Origin: Planctomycetota bacterium
GTDB taxonomy: Bacteria; Planctomycetota; Planctomycetia; Pirellulales; Pirellulaceae
DNA: 58,001 nt
Reading direction: 5' to 3'
Assembly (NCBI GenBank): GCA_003671195.1
Contig: QWPJ01000036.1
Coordinates: 1 to 58,001, forward strand
The translations under genes and the position numbers were made by a program. Positions 1 through 9,128 of this stretch are shown here, piece after piece (position 1 is the first letter of the stretch; each line of letters opens with the position of its first letter). The notes beneath the pieces were generated by a model. That model was not told the DNA's origin. It ran no database searches and saw nothing but the letters and a program-made list of their open reading frames with translations.

Positions 1-181
1 AGCAATCGGTAGCTTTGCGCCGGGCGATTCTACAGGTGCCTGTCCCCAGTAGCAGCGGTGGTATGCTAGCAATCGGTAGCTTTGCGCCGGGCGATTCTAC
101 AGGTGCCTGTCCCCAGTAGCAGCGGTGGTATGCTAGCAATCGGTAGCTTTGCGCCGGGCGTTTCTACGGGTGCCTGTCCCC
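1..181. repeat. 67-bp tandem repeat, about 2.7 copies
   Basis: Two identical 67-bp units lie head to tail at 1-67 and 68-134. A third copy starts at 135 and matches up to the GCGCCGGGCG core, with scattered changes and loss of identity after about 181. The array probably continues left of the window. Short reading frames across it only echo the repeat. No spacers separate the units, so it is not CRISPR-like. Confidence 0.9.
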
Positions 182-514
182 TGGGTATGTCGCCAGACGG
201 TGGACGCTTTACTCACGCACCAAAACCACCACCGCTTGGCAGCGGATGGCTACCAGTCGGTAGCGGATGGCTACGGGTCGGCACCACCACCGCTTGAACC
301 GCTTATGTCTAAATTGCCGGTTCTGACGCTCCAGCCTCAAGAATCAGCCCTAGCCCCAGTGCATTCCGCAAATACTCGAATTCCATCTATCCGATGACTT
401 GATCATGCAAAGCTAGCGTTCCAACAACGGATTGAGGGTACCGCTCAAGCAGGCCACTTGGGACTTCTCCGAAGCTCCGAGTGTTGGTCATCAGAAAGAA
501 GAAGGAACTTCTCG
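182..514. other. Intergenic region without a convincing gene
   Basis: A short direct repeat (AGCGGATGGCTAC, twice) lies around 240-275. No protein-like reading frame is visible. The stretch just upstream of 515 should hold the promoter and leader of the BBP7-type gene; a purine-rich AAGAAGGA at about 498-505 is its likely ribosome binding site. Confidence 0.5.
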
Positions 515-2086
515 ATGTGTCGCAAACCGATATACTTCGCCCCCGGTTCGGCTCGCCCCTGGGCACCCAACCGCTGCTTGCTAGGGTGCGGGGTCGCTTT
601 GGCTGCCTTCTGCCTCGGACCCGAACCTTGGGCCCGAGCTCAGGTGTCTATCTCCAACGGTCCATCGACGAACTATGTTTCCGGCGAAGGCCTCTCACCT
701 AGCTTCTTCATTCCTCCTTCGCCATTGCCAGTTCCTACACTCGAACAGGGCATCCCCTCTGTAATAGGGTCGCTGCCGTCGATTCCTTCTCCAGAAGCCG
801 TGCCCGGCGAGAGGATACCGCCTGTCGTAATGACACCGCCTAGTATCCCCCTTCCCACAGTTGCCTTACCCCTAGCCGACGAACCCATTCTGACTCACGG
901 TTCCGCACAACCAATGCAGTTTGTTGAACCCAACAGCGCCATCGACCTGGACCTTCGTTCCCCTTGGGCAAAAGGTGCACCGAGTTCCTTTCTGAGCCAA
1001 TCATCCCAACCTCTCTCGAGTCCTTCTCCTTGGTTCTTTTCAACCAACGCTCTTTTCTTGAACCTCCGCCAAGGACCTAGCCGCCTGTACTCGAGCCCCG
1101 TGAGCGATCCGGAACTCAGAGGTCTTGCCTCAGAGGATATCCGCATGCCTTCGACCGGGGGATACGAACTAGGTGCCGGCCGTTATATCGGCTGCGGAAA
1201 ATACGCCATTGGGGCGAGTTACTGGGGACTTTCTCCAGATGCATCGATGGCTCGAATCGACGATTCTGCATTCGGTCCTCTTGCAACCAACCTACCGTTC
1301 AATGTGCTCTCATCGAGTCAACCTGGAAAAATCGAAGGCTTATTCTTGGGGCTAACCCCGATGTCCGATTCCTTTCGAAACGCTTCGGTGCACCGATTGG
1401 AAAGCCAAAGGGATTTCCACAACCTGGACTTGAACTTTTATTGGTTTGCAACCGGTGGGTCGGCCCGACAGCCCTTTGCTCCTCGATGTGACGAGAGTCG
1501 CAATTGGACCCTCTCTGATCAGCCTACTGGTTCCAACGCACCATGGTTTCACATGCCCAGCCGTCTTCGTTTGAGCCTGTATTCCGGAGTGCGTTGGTTT
1601 CAGCTTCAAGATGCAATCGACTACCGCGCCAATGACGCGTACTTCCAATCCGATGTCCGCAATGACCTATGGGGTCTGCAGACGGGAGCGATAAGCCACT
1701 GGTCGGTGACCCCACGCTGGTCGCTTTGGAGCAATATCAACGCAGGCGTCTACAACAATCGCAGCACGAAGAGGATACTTGCAGGCAACCAAGCCGGATT
1801 GGCTACGATCGTATCCCCCGGAGCGAGCAATGGCTCATCGTTCGATTTCGACGTTTCTGGAAATTCCACCGCATTGCTCGGGGAGACATCAACAGGGCTT
1901 GGTTGGCACATCGCACGCGGATGGACAGCAAACTTGGGGTACCGAGTTCTTGGTGTTTCCGGAATAGGAACCGCCGAAAGTCAAATACCGAGCGACTTTA
2001 GGGTTCCCTCGCAATCCAGCACGATCCAAACGAGCGACTCCTTGATTCTCCACGGTGTTACCTTGGGGGCCGCTTACAACTTTTGA
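515..2086 (+). CDS. BBP7-type outer-membrane beta-barrel protein
   Basis: Predicted 523-residue secreted protein. The ATG at 515 follows a good ribosome binding site and opens a signal peptide (basic start, then a LLGCGVALAAFCLG-like core ending near ARAQ). Reading upstream to 458 would only add an unlikely N-terminus. A Pro/Ser-rich stretch covers about residues 50-170. After it comes an alternating aromatic/polar pattern typical of beta strands, including a FFSTNALFLNLRQGP start and a C-terminus GYRVLGVSGIG...LHGVTLGAAYNF with a terminal Phe, as in outer-membrane barrels. The start and end motifs match the planctomycete BBP7 (putative beta-barrel porin 7) family as I know it. Substrate unknown; a structural or porin role in the outer membrane is inference. 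Confidence 0.75.
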   Translation: MCRKPIYFAPGSARPWAPNRCLLGCGVALAAFCLGPEPWARAQVSISNGPSTNYVSGEGLSPSFFIPPSPLPVPTLEQGIPSVIGSLPSIPSPEAVPGERIPPVVMTPPSIPLPTVALPLADEPILTHGSAQPMQFVEPNSAIDLDLRSPWAKGAPSSFLSQSSQPLSSPSPWFFSTNALFLNLRQGPSRLYSSPVSDPELRGLASEDIRMPSTGGYELGAGRYIGCGKYAIGASYWGLSPDASMARIDDSAFGPLATNLPFNVLSSSQPGKIEGLFLGLTPMSDSFRNASVHRLESQRDFHNLDLNFYWFATGGSARQPFAPRCDESRNWTLSDQPTGSNAPWFHMPSRLRLSLYSGVRWFQLQDAIDYRANDAYFQSDVRNDLWGLQTGAISHWSVTPRWSLWSNINAGVYNNRSTKRILAGNQAGLATIVSPGASNGSSFDFDVSGNSTALLGETSTGLGWHIARGWTANLGYRVLGVSGIGTAESQIPSDFRVPSQSSTIQTSDSLILHGVTLGAAYNF

Positions 2087-2116
2087 AATTGGTCGATGCG
2101 GATCCGTCGATGCGGA

Positions 2117-2476
2117 TCAGTAGCCTTCCTTCTTGAGTATCTGGTCGATCTTGGCCGCCAGGATGAAATCGTTTTCGCTCAATCCGCCTATGGCATGAGT
2201 CGTCAATTCGATTCTTAGGTTTCGGTACCCGGTAAGATGCAGGTCTGGGTGGTGGCCCTCGGCCTCGGCCAAATCAGCGATTTGATTGACGCAAGCCATC
2301 ATTTCGACGAAGTTCTTCAAGCCAAGAGATCTTTCGATCCACTTTCCCTCCGGACTCAATACCCACTGGGGAATGGCCGAGCTTTGAGATTTAGCCTCCT
2401 GGAGCGAACAGGCATCGACCCCACCCTCGCACGGCAAACATTTCTTTTGAAGCAATTCTTCGTTTGTGACGCTCAT
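2117..2476 (-). CDS. phhB: 4a-hydroxytetrahydrobiopterin dehydratase (pterin-4a-carbinolamine dehydratase)
   Basis: 119 residues, normal for the DCoH/PCD family. The family signature is plain: EGHHPDLHLTGYRNLRIEL then TTHAIGGLSENDF, which carries the catalytic His pair plus the later His. The enzyme dehydrates 4a-hydroxytetrahydropterin to regenerate the cofactor of aromatic amino-acid hydroxylases; in bacteria the family also includes members with other or unclear roles. The ATG at 2476 has GAGGAA seven bases upstream. It is convergent with the BBP7 gene, and no hydroxylase gene lies beside it. The N-terminal 30 residues include CLPC and a further Cys, which is somewhat longer than minimal family members. 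Confidence 0.93.
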   Translation of the reverse strand: MSVTNEELLQKKCLPCEGGVDACSLQEAKSQSSAIPQWVLSPEGKWIERSLGLKNFVEMMACVNQIADLAEAEGHHPDLHLTGYRNLRIELTTHAIGGLSENDFILAAKIDQILKKEGY

Positions 2477-2544
2477 GGGTTACAATTCCTCGATGAATCG
2501 TGGGGTGGTGTGATTTGTTGTCTCGACGCAAGGATTATTGCGCA

Positions 2545-4896
2545 ATGGCTAGAGCCTATCGTGATTTTACATCCCTTTTGCTTGCTCTTGGAATGGTTTT
2601 CGTCTCGACGCTCGGAACCTCTACAGGTACCGACTGGACCAAGCTCAACGAGGAATACGAGAAAAAGATCCAGCCGCTGATCGTGAAGTACTGTTCGGGT
2701 TGCCATTCGGGTGCCGAGGCCGAAAGCGGATTGGCCTTCAACAACTTCGCCGATGCCAAGAGTGTTTTTCGGCAAAGGCGGGTTTGGGAGAAGGTCGCCG
2801 TGCGGATCGATATTGAAGATATGCCACCGGCTGATTCGCCTCAACCAAGCCCAGCGGAACGGAAAACACTGACTTCTTGGATCCAATCGACGCTCAACGA
2901 TATCGACTGTGGCAAAACTCCCAACCCTGGATCCGTGACGCTTCGGAGGATCAATCGCTACGAATATCGCAACTCAATAAGGGACTTGTTCAACATCGAT
3001 TACGAACCGGCTTTGGGGTTCCCAGGCGATGATGTCGGCTACGGTTTCGACAATATCGCCGATGTGCTGACACTCCCACCGTTGCTGATGGACAAGTACC
3101 TCACGGCCGCCGAAGAAATCAGCCGAAAAGTGATTATCGCCTCGAGTACCGGTCCAGTTTATAATTCGCCTCGCAAGATAAGCCAACTGACGGCCGATTC
3201 CGGTGGCAAGTTCGAAGGAGATCGATTTGTGTTCTCCTCCAACGGCAAGGCTCCCTTCGAGGAGCAGGCGCCTTGGACGGGTCGATACACGCTGGAACTC
3301 GGTATGGCGGGCTCGGCGGCCGAAGGGCGATATCCTAAGGTGGTCATCTCGGTCGATGGGAAGAAAGTCGAGGAGCTCACCGTCAAGACCGATACTCCCA
3401 ACAATCCCGAGGTCTTCAAAATTCCCTTGAAATTGCGGGCTGGCAAGCGTCTCTTGGAAATCGCTTTCGTCAATGACCATTACATTGCGCCAAAGGATGG
3501 GAATCCAGCCCAAGACACGAATTTATACATCTACGATCTTCGACTCACCGGTCAAAAAGCGGCAGAGCCAATCCCCGAGTCGGCCCTGCCCGAGATCCAT
3601 CGAGAGCTGGTGCGAGATTCGGTTCCGTCGGCCACACGCACCGTGGCCGATGCGGCTAAAGATGTGCTGCGTCGGATTGCGAGCCGAGCGTTTCGTAGAC
3701 CTGCTAACGACGAGGAACTCAACCGCTTGGCATCCATCGTCGAGAAGACAGTCGAGTCGGGGGATACCTATGAGGTTGGATTGCAAACCGCACTGACGGC
3801 GATCCTGGTAAGTCCGAATTTTCTTTTCAAAGTCGAGGAACCCGCTCTACGGATCGGCAATGAATATCCTTTGCTGAGCGATTTCGAGCTCGCCACGCGA
3901 CTGAGTTACTTTCTATGGAGCTCTACCCCGGACCGTGAGCTTTTGACGCTGGCTTCCAAAAAGCAACTGCGCTCGCCTGGAGTTTTGGCTGCCCAGCTCG
4001 ATCGCATGATCCGCGACGAGAGAGCCAGGGATTTTGTCCGCAACTTTGCAGGTCAATGGCTGACCTTGCGCAAGCTCGAGAGCTTCACCCCCAACGAAGG
4101 CCAATTTCCAGATTGGAATGAGCAGATTCGCGATTTGAGCAGAACCGAGACCTACTATCTGTTCCTTTATGTATTGCGAGAGAACATGAGTGTCCTGCGT
4201 TTGCTCGACGCGGATTTTTCGTTCATGAACGAAAAACTGGCACGCTTTTATGGAATTCCAGGAGTCCAGGGAGACAAATTCCAACTCGTTTCGCTCCAAG
4301 GTCAAAAAAGACTTGGAATCCTTACCCACGCCTCGGTGCTTGCCGTCACAAGCAATCCGACTCGGACGAGTCCTGTCAAGCGAGGCAAGTGGATCCTCGA
4401 CAACGTCTTGGGAACACCACCCCCGCCGGCTCCGGCAGGAGTTCCCGAACTCGACAAGGCCGAGTTGGTCGGCACACTTCGTCAACAACTCGAACAACAC
4501 CGAGCCAATCCAGCGTGCGCTTCGTGCCACAAGCAAATGGATCCTTTGGGGCTGGCGTTGGAAAATTATGATGCGATAGGACGTTGGCGGACTAGCGACC
4601 GAGGCAATCCGATCGATGCATCCGGAGAGCTTCCCACGGGTGAGAAGGTCCGTAATCCGGGGGATTTGATCCGTTTGATCCGCGACCAGAAATCCGAGCA
4701 GTTCGTTCGGACCCTGACCGAAAAACTCATGACCTACGGGCTCGGACGCGGATTAGAATATTACGATCGCTGCGCGATCGATCAGATACTTGCCAAAGCA
4801 TCCAAAAATGATTACCGATTCCAGGAGCTATTGCTCGGGATCATCACCAGCGACCCGTTCGGACGCAAGGGAACAAGGGACGAGGAATTGCCATGA
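2545..4896 (+). CDS. PSD1-type DUF1587/1592/1588/1585 protein with two CxxCH motifs
   Basis: 783 residues from the ATG at 2545 (AAGGA about 10 bases upstream); reading from 2500 would put 15 residues ahead of the signal peptide. Order: signal peptide; CSGCH heme-binding-like motif near residue 50; DUF1587-type block (LRRINRYEYRNSIRDL) near 131-195; a carbohydrate-binding-like beta region; DUF1595 block (AFRRPANDEELNRL); DUF1592 block (TRLSYFLWSSTPD); DUF1588 block with CASCH near 658; C-terminal DUF1585 block (LMTYGLGRGLEYYD). This architecture is characteristic of planctomycetes and some relatives; its function is not established, though the CxxCH sites suggest a periplasmic electron-transfer role. 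It overlaps the next gene by ATGA, so the pair is probably translated together. Confidence 0.9.
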   Translation: MARAYRDFTSLLLALGMVFVSTLGTSTGTDWTKLNEEYEKKIQPLIVKYCSGCHSGAEAESGLAFNNFADAKSVFRQRRVWEKVAVRIDIEDMPPADSPQPSPAERKTLTSWIQSTLNDIDCGKTPNPGSVTLRRINRYEYRNSIRDLFNIDYEPALGFPGDDVGYGFDNIADVLTLPPLLMDKYLTAAEEISRKVIIASSTGPVYNSPRKISQLTADSGGKFEGDRFVFSSNGKAPFEEQAPWTGRYTLELGMAGSAAEGRYPKVVISVDGKKVEELTVKTDTPNNPEVFKIPLKLRAGKRLLEIAFVNDHYIAPKDGNPAQDTNLYIYDLRLTGQKAAEPIPESALPEIHRELVRDSVPSATRTVADAAKDVLRRIASRAFRRPANDEELNRLASIVEKTVESGDTYEVGLQTALTAILVSPNFLFKVEEPALRIGNEYPLLSDFELATRLSYFLWSSTPDRELLTLASKKQLRSPGVLAAQLDRMIRDERARDFVRNFAGQWLTLRKLESFTPNEGQFPDWNEQIRDLSRTETYYLFLYVLRENMSVLRLLDADFSFMNEKLARFYGIPGVQGDKFQLVSLQGQKRLGILTHASVLAVTSNPTRTSPVKRGKWILDNVLGTPPPPAPAGVPELDKAELVGTLRQQLEQHRANPACASCHKQMDPLGLALENYDAIGRWRTSDRGNPIDASGELPTGEKVRNPGDLIRLIRDQKSEQFVRTLTEKLMTYGLGRGLEYYDRCAIDQILAKASKNDYRFQELLLGIITSDPFGRKGTRDEELP

Positions 4897-6230
4897 AACA
4901 ACTCGATCGACGAACCGTACTGAGGGGACTCGGGACCGCCATTACGCTTCCCTGGCTCGAAGCGATGTCGCCTGAGAGCCGAGCTGCGAGCCTTGCCGAC
5001 GAAAAGCCGGTACGGATGCTCTTTATGATGGTTCCCAACGGAATTCACATGCCTGCTTGGACTCCGGATTCCGAGGGGGCAGACTATGCGTTGCCGGCGA
5101 CCCTGGAGGCGTTGTCCAAACACCGCAAGTCGCTCAATGTATTTACGGGACTGACCCTCGATGGAGCCAGAGATCACGGAGATGGGGCAGGGGACCATGC
5201 GCGGAGTGGGGCATCATTTTTAACCGGTGCTCATCCCAAGAAGACCGATGGAGCAGACATCAAAAATGGGATCTCGGTCGACCAAGTCGCCGCGCAAGGG
5301 ATCGGCCACAAAAGTCGCTTCGCATCGCTGGAGCTTGGTATGGAAGGCTCAAGTCAGTCGGGAAACTGCGACAGCGGATACTCCTGTGCCTATTCGAGCA
5401 ATCTTGCCTGGAGGAACGAGTCGAGTCCGTTGGCAAAAGAAATGGACCCGTCGAGTGTCTTTGAAAGACTCTTTGGAACCCCCGACAAGGTTTCTCAAGG
5501 AGGCCCAACGAGCCCGCTTGCGACGCGACGAAAAAGTGTCTTGGATTACGCCCTCGAGGATGCGAATTCCCTAAAACGAAAACTAGGAGCCGCGGACTCC
5601 CGCAAGCTCGATGAATACCTTTATGCGGTCAAAGATGTCGAAAATCGGATCGGTCGCAGCGACAAATTGCAACTCGGTGAAAACGGTCTACCGAGCTACT
5701 CGAGGCCCGCTGGAGTCCCTCGGGTTTGGGAAGAACACTGCAAACTGATGATGGACATGATCGGCCTTGCAATCCGAACCGATGCGACGCGCGTGCTGAC
5801 GTTCATGATGGCCAATGAGGGCAGCAATCGCGGGTATCCTGAAATCGGGGCCCCCGAGAGCCATCACGATTTGTCTCACCATGGAAAAAGTGAGGACAAG
5901 CAGACCAAGCTGCAAAAGATCAACCTATTCCACCTTCAGCAGTTTGCGTACCTAGCGGATCAATTGTCAGCAGTCGATGAAGGGGGTGAATCGCTTCTGG
6001 ATCGGACGATGATCCTCTATGGAAGTGGCATTTCCGACGGGGACCGGCATAACCATGACGACCTACCTATCCTTATGCTAGGTAAAGCCGGTGGCAGGCT
6101 CAATAAGTCAGGGCATTGGAAGTATCCGAGCAATACTCCGTTGTGCAATCTTTACCTATGGATGTTGCACCAAGTGGGGATCAAGGCGGATCGCTTCGGT
6201 GATAGCAACGATTTGCTTAGCATCGGTTAG
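4893..6230 (+). CDS. DUF1552 family secreted protein
   Basis: 445 residues. The N-terminus has a twin-arginine-like stretch (DRRTVLRGLG, then an Ala/Leu core), suggesting export by Tat. The body carries blocks I associate with DUF1552: LFMMVPNGIHMPAW, TGLTLDGARDHGDGAGDHARSGASFLTG, and a late YGSGISDGDRHNHDDLPILMLG with several His and Asp that could bind metal. The fold may resemble the alkaline-phosphatase-like DUF1501 proteins, but that is inference. Four-base overlap with the DUF1592-type gene upstream. In planctomycetes the two families typically occur as such pairs, so they likely form one functional unit of unknown substrate. Confidence 0.9.
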   Translation: MKQLDRRTVLRGLGTAITLPWLEAMSPESRAASLADEKPVRMLFMMVPNGIHMPAWTPDSEGADYALPATLEALSKHRKSLNVFTGLTLDGARDHGDGAGDHARSGASFLTGAHPKKTDGADIKNGISVDQVAAQGIGHKSRFASLELGMEGSSQSGNCDSGYSCAYSSNLAWRNESSPLAKEMDPSSVFERLFGTPDKVSQGGPTSPLATRRKSVLDYALEDANSLKRKLGAADSRKLDEYLYAVKDVENRIGRSDKLQLGENGLPSYSRPAGVPRVWEEHCKLMMDMIGLAIRTDATRVLTFMMANEGSNRGYPEIGAPESHHDLSHHGKSEDKQTKLQKINLFHLQQFAYLADQLSAVDEGGESLLDRTMILYGSGISDGDRHNHDDLPILMLGKAGGRLNKSGHWKYPSNTPLCNLYLWMLHQVGIKADRFGDSNDLLSIG

Positions 6231-6275
6231 ATTCACCTGGGTGATGGAGCGGACTTCTACCGTCGAGCCACGTTT

Positions 6276-7424
6276 TTGAACGCGAACTCAAAAGATACAG
6301 AAGGAGCATTTTGGAGAGGGGAACGATTCGCCCTTGCGGATTTGCTGCGTGCACTCGCTGCCGTCGGTATCGTTTGGCACCACTTATCGCTCTATGCTCC
6401 TCGATCGGATCTGGCCGATCAATTCGCACCGAGTGTTGGATACTTTCTATTCAACCATGCACTCTACGCAGTGGCGATTTTCTTTGTGCTCGGTGGATTG
6501 ACGTCCAGTCTTGATAAGCGGTTCATCCAACGGCCTGACGGCAAAATGGGTGTGGGTGAGTTGATGCAAGGTATTTTGGATCGATACCTGCGTTTGGCGA
6601 TCCCTTATCTAATCATGCTCTTTGCTCTACTGGGATTGGTGTGGCTCACGGACCGATTCGGCTTTCCGCTACACCTGATTGAATCGTTCTCATGGTACCA
6701 ATTCGTTTCTCATCTGTTCTTGATACAGAATTTGCTCGGCTTTGAGAATTTTTCCGCCGGGACTTGGTATTTGTGCATCGAGTTGCAATGGTCCTGCTTG
6801 ATCGTTGTCCTGACGTTTCTTGCTAACCGGTTCCAAACCGACCACGGAGCAAATGTCTGGGCTCGCACGCTGCTGCTGTTCCCCTTGGGACTAGGGAGCG
6901 CCTGGGTCTGGAGTCGTAGCGATCGGTGGGAGGCTTTCGTGCTCTACTTTGCCGCTCAGTACGTGCTCGGTATCTTCCTGGGTTGGACGTTGCAAGGCAG
7001 GCTCCCGACTTGGGTTTTGTCGCTTTTCAGTCTATCGGTCGCAGGAAGTCTCATCCTAAATCCCAGGCCGCAGTTGATGATTTCTCTTTTGGTCGTACCT
7101 GTATTGTTTTTTGGATACTGGCGGACCAAGGACTGGGTATTGCCCGCGTCGATTCGATGGCTGAGCGATGTGTCGTATAGCCTATTTTTGGTGCACTACA
7201 TGGTCAATGGACTGGTTCTGAGGATCTTGGATGGCTGGTCGAGCCAGGGAGCCGTACAAGCCGCAGCGGGCATGCTCATCGCGTTTGCTTGCAGTTTGAT
7301 TGCTGCTTTTTGTTTCCATCGTTGGGTAGAGAGCCCCTCTTTGCGTTGGGTCCGCTCTGGATCCCTAAGACGAGCAGAACGACTCGAACATCTCGGCGTC
7401 GATCAGAGGCCCTCGGGTTCCTAA
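6276..7424 (+). CDS. Acyltransferase 3 family membrane protein
   Basis: About 382 residues with roughly ten hydrophobic segments. The first segment contains the VGIVWHHLSLY motif, matching the conserved His of the acyltransferase-3 (OafA/YrhL) family that moves acyl groups onto extracytoplasmic sugars, lipids or peptides. The C-terminal half keeps the LSDVSYSLFLVHYMV block typical of the family. The start shown is TTG; the first in-frame ATG would remove the His-containing first segment, so TTG or an unseen upstream start is needed. It lies 45 bases after the DUF1552 gene on the same strand, possibly in the same transcript. Substrate cannot be told. Confidence 0.8.
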   Translation: MNANSKDTEGAFWRGERFALADLLRALAAVGIVWHHLSLYAPRSDLADQFAPSVGYFLFNHALYAVAIFFVLGGLTSSLDKRFIQRPDGKMGVGELMQGILDRYLRLAIPYLIMLFALLGLVWLTDRFGFPLHLIESFSWYQFVSHLFLIQNLLGFENFSAGTWYLCIELQWSCLIVVLTFLANRFQTDHGANVWARTLLLFPLGLGSAWVWSRSDRWEAFVLYFAAQYVLGIFLGWTLQGRLPTWVLSLFSLSVAGSLILNPRPQLMISLLVVPVLFFGYWRTKDWVLPASIRWLSDVSYSLFLVHYMVNGLVLRILDGWSSQGAVQAAAGMLIAFACSLIAAFCFHRWVESPSLRWVRSGSLRRAERLEHLGVDQRPSGS

Positions 7425-7440
7425 GGAATCCGGCCTTGGG

Positions 7441-9120
7441 TCACTTAGCCGATTTTTCGATTTGCTCTTTGGCCCAACGTCCGGCACAACTCAGAGCATC
7501 CTGACCTGGTTGCGCATGGCGTTCGACAATCGGTTTGGAATCGAGATATCCAAATTCGCCTAGCGTAAGTAGGCAGGCATAACCGACCAGGTAGTTTTCT
7601 GGGAGCATGGTTCCTAAATCGAGAACTCTTTCGTGAAGTTGGGCTCGCAGAGCAGGGTCATCCTGTTGCTTCATGGTCTTTCCGATCGCCCAGATCGCAG
7701 AGGTTCGGGTCAGATTTCCCATTTTGAAATTGTCTCTCGGGACGTATTTGCGGAGCATTGGCAAGACGGGCTCGTATCGGTTGCGACCGAAGGCCTCGAA
7801 CAAAAAGCTCAAACGGATGTAGTCCTGTTTGGCAATTTTTTTCTCGGCCGCCAGGTCGTTTGTGTATCTCTCGGTATGGGGAACAATACCGGCGAGTATC
7901 GCCGGTTCGTTGGCCAACTCCATCAGGGCCCAGCCAGCATTCATGTTCACTTCGGGACGAGTGTGTTCAAGAAGTTCGATGAATTTCGGACAACGGGAGC
8001 GATCTTGGAGTTCGACGGCCAGGACGATCGCTTGCTCGATCCCTTGCCAAGCTGGCGAGGCAAGGTTTTGGCTGACGCAGTCATCGACAAGCGTCCGGAA
8101 GTCTTTGCCTGCGAGTTCAAGGAGTTGGGTTCGTGCGGTTTTGCGGATTTTTAGGTCCGGGTCGGCCAGTAGGGTCGCTTGGAGTCTCGTGTGCTCTTCA
8201 CTGGGAGTGCTTTTAAGAAGCTCCAGAGCAGCGAGTCGAATCACGTCGTCGGGGTGCTTAGTCCAACCCACGACCATGGCTAGGCCCTGCTGCGGGAAAT
8301 GCTCTTTGATACTGTTTGCAGCGAGTCGCTGAGAGACCGATGTGCCTTGTTGAAGAATCGTCTCGAGTATTCTCAAGGCATTCGGATCGGTATGTGAAGC
8401 GACCAAAGAGGCGGCAAGTAGATGCTTGTCCGGATCCTCTGAAATGAGGATTTGGTTGGCCATATCCGTAAGGCCGTTTGGTTGGAGAGCGCCGAGAGTC
8501 TTCGCAGCCGCGAATCGCGTGACGGGACTCGAGCGACTGGATTCAAGCCATTCCAAACAGAGCGCTCGGTCTTGCTCTTGTCCAACGACTGCGAGGCCAT
8601 TGAGGGCGTTTTCGATCTGAGCCGAGGATGATTTTGAATCCTTCAATCGCTGGCGCCAGATTTCTAGAGCGACAGGGGATTTCCACTTGGTTAGGTGGGG
8701 TTCGACGATGGCACATGCCAGAGGATCGTTTTGTGCTGCATCCCAGATGGCTTGCGCATGGGCTCCGTCATCCAGCAAGCATGCTGCCGAGATCATCGAT
8801 CTTTTGGCAAGGATGGAATTTGCCTGATTTCGGAGTTGTTCAAGCAGAAGCGTCAATGCTTTTGGGGGATTCCTAAATCCAGGACGATCATAATTCATGC
8901 ATATATTCTGGGCCGCTTCGAAACGCACGCTCGCCTGATCGCTTTTGAGATCGTTGACGTTGAGGAATTTGGCTCGCGGTTCGTGGACAGTGTTCCAGAT
9001 ATCGCCAAATCCTGGGTCTACCTCCCAACGATGCTCCAGAGGCACGACGCGTTGAGCCCGAGCAAAACCCGGTGCAAGAAAGACGAGCAATATGGGGAGG
9101 AGGATTCGATGGCTATTCAT
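7441..9120 (-). CDS. Secreted HEAT-repeat protein
   Basis: 559 residues with a clean signal peptide (LLPILLVFLAPGFARAQ). The rest is alpha-helical with repeating pairs such as SSPVTRFAAAKTLGAL, DVIRLAALELLKS and DLKIRKTARTQLLELAG, which read as HEAT-like repeats. These form scaffolds for protein binding; no catalytic motif is visible. It starts eight bases after the end of the ABC permease gene, so it is probably the last gene of the ABC operon. Its periplasmic location could make it an accessory of that exporter, but this is inference only. Confidence 0.75.
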   Translation of the reverse strand: MNSHRILLPILLVFLAPGFARAQRVVPLEHRWEVDPGFGDIWNTVHEPRAKFLNVNDLKSDQASVRFEAAQNICMNYDRPGFRNPPKALTLLLEQLRNQANSILAKRSMISAACLLDDGAHAQAIWDAAQNDPLACAIVEPHLTKWKSPVALEIWRQRLKDSKSSSAQIENALNGLAVVGQEQDRALCLEWLESSRSSPVTRFAAAKTLGALQPNGLTDMANQILISEDPDKHLLAASLVASHTDPNALRILETILQQGTSVSQRLAANSIKEHFPQQGLAMVVGWTKHPDDVIRLAALELLKSTPSEEHTRLQATLLADPDLKIRKTARTQLLELAGKDFRTLVDDCVSQNLASPAWQGIEQAIVLAVELQDRSRCPKFIELLEHTRPEVNMNAGWALMELANEPAILAGIVPHTERYTNDLAAEKKIAKQDYIRLSFLFEAFGRNRYEPVLPMLRKYVPRDNFKMGNLTRTSAIWAIGKTMKQQDDPALRAQLHERVLDLGTMLPENYLVGYACLLTLGEFGYLDSKPIVERHAQPGQDALSCAGRWAKEQIEKSAK

Positions 9121-9128
9121 GATCGTTC

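Noticed and set aside
1..181. CRISPR array
   Set aside because: Units are contiguous without spacers, and no cas genes are present.
82..397. Short plus-strand reading frames across the repeat
   Set aside because: They mirror the 67-bp repeat in two frames, have no ribosome binding site and no protein-like composition.
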